NCBI GenBank assembly: GCA_031290005.1
Contig: JAITOJ010000085.1
Span: 1-11,161, forward strand
Direction: 5' to 3'
Length of the DNA: 11,161 nucleotides
Source of the DNA: Treponema sp.
Lineage (GTDB): Bacteria; Spirochaetota; Spirochaetia; Treponematales; Treponemataceae
How positions within the stretch are numbered: the first letter of the stretch is position 1; the number at the start of each line of letters is the position of its first letter. Position numbers and translations under genes: made by a program. The notes under the pieces were generated by a model. The model worked only from the letters and a program-made list of their open reading frames with translations. It was not told the origin of the DNA and did no database searches. This document shows positions 7,975-11,161 of the stretch, piece after piece.

Positions 7975-7992
7975 CATCGGTTACTGTAGTTT

Positions 7993-8817
7993 TTACGGCT
8001 TTTTGGGGAATTTTGCGCAAACTAAAATACGTTCAACTATTTCCGCAAACCCGTCGCCGCACTCTTGAGCGGACACAAAGCCGGGAAACCGCGTGATGAG
8101 GCCTTGGTACCGGTGGATATTCGCCACTGCGCATGAAAGGGGGAACCGGGCAAACAGGGGTTCGTCGTTGGGAGAATCCCCCACGAATACGACTTCATTA
8201 TCGCCCCTGCCCGGCTGCCAGCCGAACCGCCGGGTCAAAAACCGCTCGGCCATGGAAAGTTTATCATACACCCCCATCCAGACATTCACGTGAATGGAAG
8301 AGATCTTTGCCTGCGCCCCTTCTTCCACCGCGATACGCCTCACCTGTTCCGCTGTTTCCAGGGGCAGCGCCGGTTCTTCCTCAGCAAAGTCCAGGGCAAG
8401 GTCGAACATCCGGGCAAACTGGTCTTTTGCGACCCGGAGTCCCGATATGGCCGACAGCGCCCGCTCCCGTATCCGGGCCAGTGCCGGATGGTCATTGCGG
8501 AGCGCCTGGGGATGAAAGTCAGTTTTGAGGACTGGCCGTGCACCGCCCTCTGCGGATCCCGGCTCTTCCCAGAAAGCCAGAGCGCCGTTTTCGCCCACCA
8601 CGCCGTCCACGGGCCACTCGCGGACTATCAGGTCGCACCAGCCCGCGGGCCGTCCGGTCACCGGGATAACCACAAACCCTGCGTCCCGCAGTTTCCAGAG
8701 GGCCGTATAGGACGCGGCAAGGAGTTTGCCATCCCTGGTGAGGGTGTCGTCAATGTCCATAAGGATAAAGCGGATATGCGATGCTTCCTCAGGGGGCAGT
8801 TCTGCTATGGGTTTCAT
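7993..8817 (-). CDS. HAD-superfamily phosphatase (Cof / sucrose-phosphate phosphatase-like)
   Basis: Predicted magnesium-dependent phosphatase of 274 aa in the HAD IIB group, which includes Cof-type, trehalose- and sucrose-phosphate and mannosyl-3-phosphoglycerate phosphatases. All HAD motifs are visible: motif I MDIDDTLT with nucleophile Asp21 and acid Asp23, motif II PVTGRP near residue 54, motif III Lys in YDKLSMAERF near 187, and motif IV VFVGDSPNDEPLF near 212. The IIB cap lies between motifs II and III. A GAAGGAAG ribosome binding site precedes the ATG, which overlaps the stop of the endonuclease gene (ATGA), so both are in one operon. The substrate cannot be read from the sequence. Confidence 0.88.
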   Translation of the reverse strand: MKPIAELPPEEASHIRFILMDIDDTLTRDGKLLAASYTALWKLRDAGFVVIPVTGRPAGWCDLIVREWPVDGVVGENGALAFWEEPGSAEGGARPVLKTDFHPQALRNDHPALARIRERALSAISGLRVAKDQFARMFDLALDFAEEEPALPLETAEQVRRIAVEEGAQAKISSIHVNVWMGVYDKLSMAERFLTRRFGWQPGRGDNEVVFVGDSPNDEPLFARFPLSCAVANIHRYQGLITRFPGFVSAQECGDGFAEIVERILVCAKFPKKP

Positions 8818-10109
8818 GTTGCTTCCTTCAATGCCCGGATAACTCCATATTCACCGTCGTAGCCGGGGGTAATGGACACCTGACCGTTCCGCATTCGCTC
8901 GATGGCATGGGCAAATACCCTGCTGTCCAGGCCGGGAGCGCTGAGGCGTTCCAGCTCTTCCGTCGGCATGTCCATAAGCAGCGGGAGTTCGCCGGTCCCT
9001 TTGGTGATGAGGGCACTGTAGGCGGCGTCAACTTTTTTTGAGGCCGCGCCGGTTCCCAGAATTTCTCCCAGGAGTTCTTTCAGGGGGATGAGGGAACAAT
9101 AGGGCCTGCGGTTCGGTATATCCGCCGGTTCCGGGCAAGGGGCGGCTTCGTCCACCGGGCGGGCTGCCAGTTTCAGCACCCGGCCCATAACACCTCTGGT
9201 GAGTGGTTTTCCGCAGGCCGGGCATTGAAAACCTGCCTCAGATGCTTCCTGAGGCGTCAGATATACTCCGCATTTTCTGTGTCCGTCATAATGATACTTG
9301 CCTTCCTGGGGGAAAAACTCGATGGTTTCCCGTATCCGTCCTGACTTGCCGCCTATTTTCAGAGCTTCGGTTAGGGACGCCAGGGATACGTCCATGTCAA
9401 AGACCGTGGCCTCGCGGCCCAGCTTTTCTGGAGAGTGGGCGTCTGAATTGGAAATGATGGCAAAGCGGTCAAGGCCTGGCACAGCCCAGTTCATGGGCGG
9501 ATTGGAGGAAAGCCCGGTTTCCACCGCGGTAATCCGGGGCGCCAAGTCGCCATAGCATTCGTCAATGGAGTCGAACCCGGACTTTGCCCCCAGGGCGGAA
9601 AACCAGGGCGTCCAGATATGGGCGGGCACCAGGATGCCTTCCGGGTCAGAATCCAGGAGGATTGACAGGAGGTCGCGTGAATCTATGCCCAGTATGGGGC
9701 GACCGTCAGACCGGATATTGCCCACCCGTTCCAAAGCGACCTGAAAACGCTCCGCTGCCTCAAAATTGCTCAGGATGACCAGGTGATGTATTTTCCGGGT
9801 TTTTTCGCCTTTTTTATAAATCGTGCTGATTTCTCCGGTCAGGACAAAAAGCGGCTCAGCGCACTGGGGCGGAAGAGGCAGAGCTTCAAAGTCAGCGCGA
9901 ACGTTGTTCCGGAGGGTATAAAAACCGTTCCCCGCTTCATCAAGCTGTTCCCGCAGTTCTGAAAGCCAGGCCGGATGGGTGCAGTCTCCAGTTCCGAGAA
10001 GTTGGATACCTTTAATCCGCGCCCAGCGGTCAAGGTGAGCCGGAGTGAGCCGGGAACTGGTCGCCCGTGAATAACGGGAATGGATGTGCAAGTCCGCAAT
10101 AATACGCAT
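8814..10109 (-). CDS. endoQ: PHP-domain endonuclease Q-type DNA repair nuclease
   Basis: Resembles endonuclease Q, known from Thermococcales and some bacilli, which nicks DNA 5' to deaminated bases (uracil, hypoxanthine, xanthine) and abasic sites. It is 431 aa from ATG 10109. The PHP metal-binding motifs are DLHIHSRYSRATS (residues 6-18), GTGDCTHP (39-46), an HH pair in RKIHHLVI, PAHIWTPW and NSDAHSP. A zinc-binding region follows: HRKCGVYLTPQE, then CPACGKPL. The start was chosen because a good promoter (TTGTCA, 17 bases, TATACT) ends six bases before it; the ATG at 10151 would place the start upstream of that promoter. The mRNA thus looks leaderless. The HAD gene is coupled downstream. The family call is firm; activity on uracil is inferred from homologues. 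Confidence 0.87.
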   Translation of the reverse strand: MRIIADLHIHSRYSRATSSRLTPAHLDRWARIKGIQLLGTGDCTHPAWLSELREQLDEAGNGFYTLRNNVRADFEALPLPPQCAEPLFVLTGEISTIYKKGEKTRKIHHLVILSNFEAAERFQVALERVGNIRSDGRPILGIDSRDLLSILLDSDPEGILVPAHIWTPWFSALGAKSGFDSIDECYGDLAPRITAVETGLSSNPPMNWAVPGLDRFAIISNSDAHSPEKLGREATVFDMDVSLASLTEALKIGGKSGRIRETIEFFPQEGKYHYDGHRKCGVYLTPQEASEAGFQCPACGKPLTRGVMGRVLKLAARPVDEAAPCPEPADIPNRRPYCSLIPLKELLGEILGTGAASKKVDAAYSALITKGTGELPLLMDMPTEELERLSAPGLDSRVFAHAIERMRNGQVSITPGYDGEYGVIRALKEAT

Positions 10110-10115
10110 GACCCC

Positions 10116-10144
10116 AGTATATAGCAGGATTTCCACCTTGACAA
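10116..10144 (-). promoter_or_regulatory. Promoter of the endoQ-HAD operon (leaderless)
   Basis: On the - strand, TTGTCA (10144-10139), 17 bases, TATACT (10121-10116), then six bases to ATG 10109. Transcription would start about at the ATG, and there is no ribosome binding site in the gap. Both hexamers match the sigma-70 consensus at five of six positions. Confidence 0.7.
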
Positions 10145-10168
10145 CACGCACGGCAGTATTTTGTCAAG
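10137..10168. repeat. Inverted repeat CTTGACAA-N16-TTGTCAAG, possible operator
   Basis: Perfect 8-base arms at 10137-10144 and 10161-10168, centred between the divergent endoQ and small RNA promoters. The right-hand arm as drawn covers the -35 hexamer of endoQ when read on the - strand. The spacing is compatible with a dimeric repressor, but no regulator is identified. Confidence 0.35.
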
Positions 10169-10185
10169 ACGCAATAGAAGGGAAA

Positions 10186-10220
10186 AAAAATTAAAAATAA
10201 CTTGACGTTTTTTAATTTTT
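10186..10220. repeat. AT-rich inverted repeat around the -35 of small RNA B
   Basis: AAAAATTAAAAA (10186-10197) is repeated in reverse complement as TTTTTAATTTTT (10209-10220), flanking the TTGACG hexamer. The left arm sits where an UP element would be. It may simply be AT-rich promoter DNA. Confidence 0.4.
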
Positions 10221-10230
10221 GTTGTAACAT
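10202..10230 (+). promoter_or_regulatory. Promoter of small RNA B
   Basis: TTGACG (10202-10207), 17-base spacer, TAACAT (10225-10230), with A/T tracts upstream that could act as an UP element. Predicted start near 10237. No protein gene begins between here and the terminator at 10342, which supports an independent RNA gene. Confidence 0.65.
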
Positions 10231-10236
10231 AGTAAT

Positions 10237-10375
10237 TGATTGTTGGTTTGTATAGTGATTGCTAAGCAACAACAATCACCGCAGTTTCTTCAGAATGTTG
10301 CGATTGCACATTCTGGCTTTCTGCATCCTCCTCTCCTTTCTGGACAGCCGGTATTCTACCGGCTGTCCTCTTTTT
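10237..10375 (+). ncRNA. Candidate small RNA copy B, paralogue of the RNA at 7834-7962
   Basis: An RNA of about 139 nt bounded by a good promoter and a strong terminator, with no convincing protein gene inside. In order it has TGTTGGTTTG (10241-10250); hairpin GTGATTG/CAATCAC (10255-10261 with 10273-10279); GCAG (10281-10284) able to pair with CTGC (10321-10324), enclosing a strong hairpin CAGAATGT/ACATTCTG (10291-10298 with 10308-10315); the C/U tract CCTCCTCTCCTTT (10327-10339); and the terminator. Copy A has the same elements in the same order. The tract, left unpaired between helices, is complementary to AGGAGG-type ribosome binding sites. A metF leader is less likely, because metF has its own promoter after the terminator and copy A precedes no gene. 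It does not match 6S RNA, tmRNA or signal-recognition RNA as I know them. Confidence 0.72.
10342..10375 (+). terminator. Strong Rho-independent terminator of small RNA B
   Basis: GGACAGCCGGTA pairs perfectly with TACCGGCTGTCC (12 bp, three-base loop; the innermost pairs may open), followed by TC and five T. It lies 52 bases before the metF start and would insulate metF from upstream transcription. Confidence 0.9.
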
Positions 10376-10392
10376 AATCTGTAATCCGCCGG

Positions 10393-10421
10393 TTGCTTTA
10401 ACCCCCTCAAATGGATATACT
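10393..10421 (+). promoter_or_regulatory. Promoter of metF (leaderless)
   Basis: TTGCTT (10393-10398), 17 bases, TATACT (10416-10421), then six bases to ATG 10428. The -10 is strong and the -35 weak. No Shine-Dalgarno sequence lies upstream of the ATG. The geometry is the same as for endoQ. Confidence 0.6.
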
Positions 10422-10427
10422 GCTTTC

Positions 10428-11161
10428 ATGCGTATAGTGGATATTCTTAATTCCAAAAAACTGACCCTGTCCTTTGAAGTCTTCCCCCCCAAGGCGCGGG
10501 AGACCGCTGCCCTGGAACCAGTGATACGGACTGTGGAAGAACTCGCCGCGTTCAAGCCCGATTTTATCAGCGTCACCTGCGGAGCCGGCGGTGGCGTCCG
10601 CGCCAACACCGCTGACATTGCTGCCGCCGTGGAACGGAGCGGGGCGCCCGCTTTGGCCCACCTCACTTGCGTGGGTTCCTCCCGTGCGGACATCGACGCG
10701 GGGATCCGTGCCCTCAAAGACCGGGGCATCCAGAACGTTCTGGCCCTCAGGGGGGACTTGCCGGAGGGCGCGGCTACCATCGCCGGATTCGCCCACGCCT
10801 CCGACCTGGTTCCGGTTCTCAAGGACGCGGGATTCTGCGTGGGGGCCGCCTGTTACCCCGAAGGCCACCCGGAAAGCAAGAACCGCGATGCCGACCTGGA
10901 CAACCTGAAAATAAAGGTGGATGCCGGGGTTGACTTCCTGACTACCCAGATGTTTTTCGACAACGACATGCTCTACAGCTTTTTGTACCGTCTGCGGACC
11001 AAGGGCATTTCCGTGCCCGTGCTGGCGGGCATCATGCCCATAACCAACGCCGCCCAAATCAAGCGCATGGCCGCCCTTTCCAACGCCTATATGCCCCGGA
11101 AGCTCCTGGCCATGATCGACCGCTTTGCCGAAAGCCCCGATGCCCTGTATCAGGCGGGCAT
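10428..11161 (+). CDS. metF: Methylenetetrahydrofolate reductase (3' partial)
   Basis: Reduces 5,10-methylenetetrahydrofolate to 5-methyltetrahydrofolate for methionine synthesis and, in acetogens, for the methyl branch of the Wood-Ljungdahl pathway. The visible 244 codons carry the family signatures: LSFEVFPPK with the expected catalytic Glu17, ISVTCGAGG, LAHLTC, LRGDLP, YPEGHPES, DFLTTQMFFDN and VPVLAGIMPI. The frame is open to the right edge; a full MetF is about 290 aa, so roughly 50 residues are missing. There is no in-frame start upstream of ATG 10428. Transcription appears to begin at or next to the ATG. Whether the cell is acetogenic cannot be decided here. Confidence 0.95.
   Translation, partial: MRIVDILNSKKLTLSFEVFPPKARETAALEPVIRTVEELAAFKPDFISVTCGAGGGVRANTADIAAAVERSGAPALAHLTCVGSSRADIDAGIRALKDRGIQNVLALRGDLPEGAATIAGFAHASDLVPVLKDAGFCVGAACYPEGHPESKNRDADLDNLKIKVDAGVDFLTTQMFFDNDMLYSFLYRLRTKGISVPVLAGIMPITNAAQIKRMAALSNAYMPRKLLAMIDRFAESPDALYQAG

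Noticed and set aside
7760..8020. An 86-codon open frame on the - strand across small RNA A.
   Set aside because: It overlaps the ends of both fliQ and the HAD gene, has no ribosome binding site or family resemblance, and the matching frame in copy B has a stop early on. Conservation follows RNA stems, not codons.
10255..10377. A 40-codon frame (GTG start) through small RNA B ending just after the terminator.
   Set aside because: The corresponding frame is not preserved in copy A, gaps between the copies are not multiples of three, no ribosome binding site precedes it, and the last codons lie in the terminator.
10237..10427. Small RNA B as a riboswitch or attenuator leader of metF.
   Set aside because: metF has its own promoter-like element after the terminator, the homologous copy A precedes no gene, and I recognise no SAM, folate (THF) or cobalamin riboswitch core.
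10411..10427. ATG 10411 as an alternative metF start.
   Set aside because: It is out of frame with metF and meets a TAG after eight codons.

Overview
The window reads as a piece of a spirochaete chromosome, most likely a Treponema, possibly a termite-gut type. The evidence is the gene order flbD-motA-motB-fliL-fliM-fliY-fliO(fliZ)-fliP-fliQ, which is the spirochaetal flagellar operon order, the long FliY form of FliN (346 aa) and the moderately high GC. The species is not determined. The genes look intact, and I see no insertion sequence, CRISPR array, tRNA or rRNA.

Positions 1-7805 (+ strand) form one tightly packed operon. It opens with a uracil phosphoribosyltransferase-like gene and a TPR lipoprotein gene, which touch or overlap each other and flbD. 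Next come motor power and stator genes (flbD, motA, motB), fliL, the switch genes fliM and fliY, and export-gate genes (fliO, fliP, fliQ). The usual continuation (fliR, flhB, flhA) is absent: after fliQ comes a short convergent intergenic region and then genes on the opposite strand.

Positions 7806-10109 (- strand) hold a translationally coupled pair: a PHP-domain endonuclease Q-type DNA repair nuclease, then a HAD-family phosphatase. Positions 10110-10427 form a divergent intergenic region with three promoter-like elements. metF (methylenetetrahydrofolate reductase) starts at 10428 and runs off the right edge.

The most interesting content is non-coding. The fliQ/HAD gap (- strand, about 7834-7962) and the endoQ/metF gap (+ strand, about 10237-10375) hold two diverged copies of the same roughly 130-140 nt element. 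Both have a -10-like hexamer at the same distance upstream, a shared 5' block, a 5' hairpin with a compensatory base-pair change, a GCAG/CTGC helix, a near-identical C/U-rich tract complementary to Shine-Dalgarno sequences, and a Rho-independent terminator with its own compensatory change. I read them as a paralogous pair of trans-acting small RNAs that may bind ribosome binding sites. A second point is that endoQ and metF both appear to be leaderless, each with TATACT six bases before an ATGCGTAT start.
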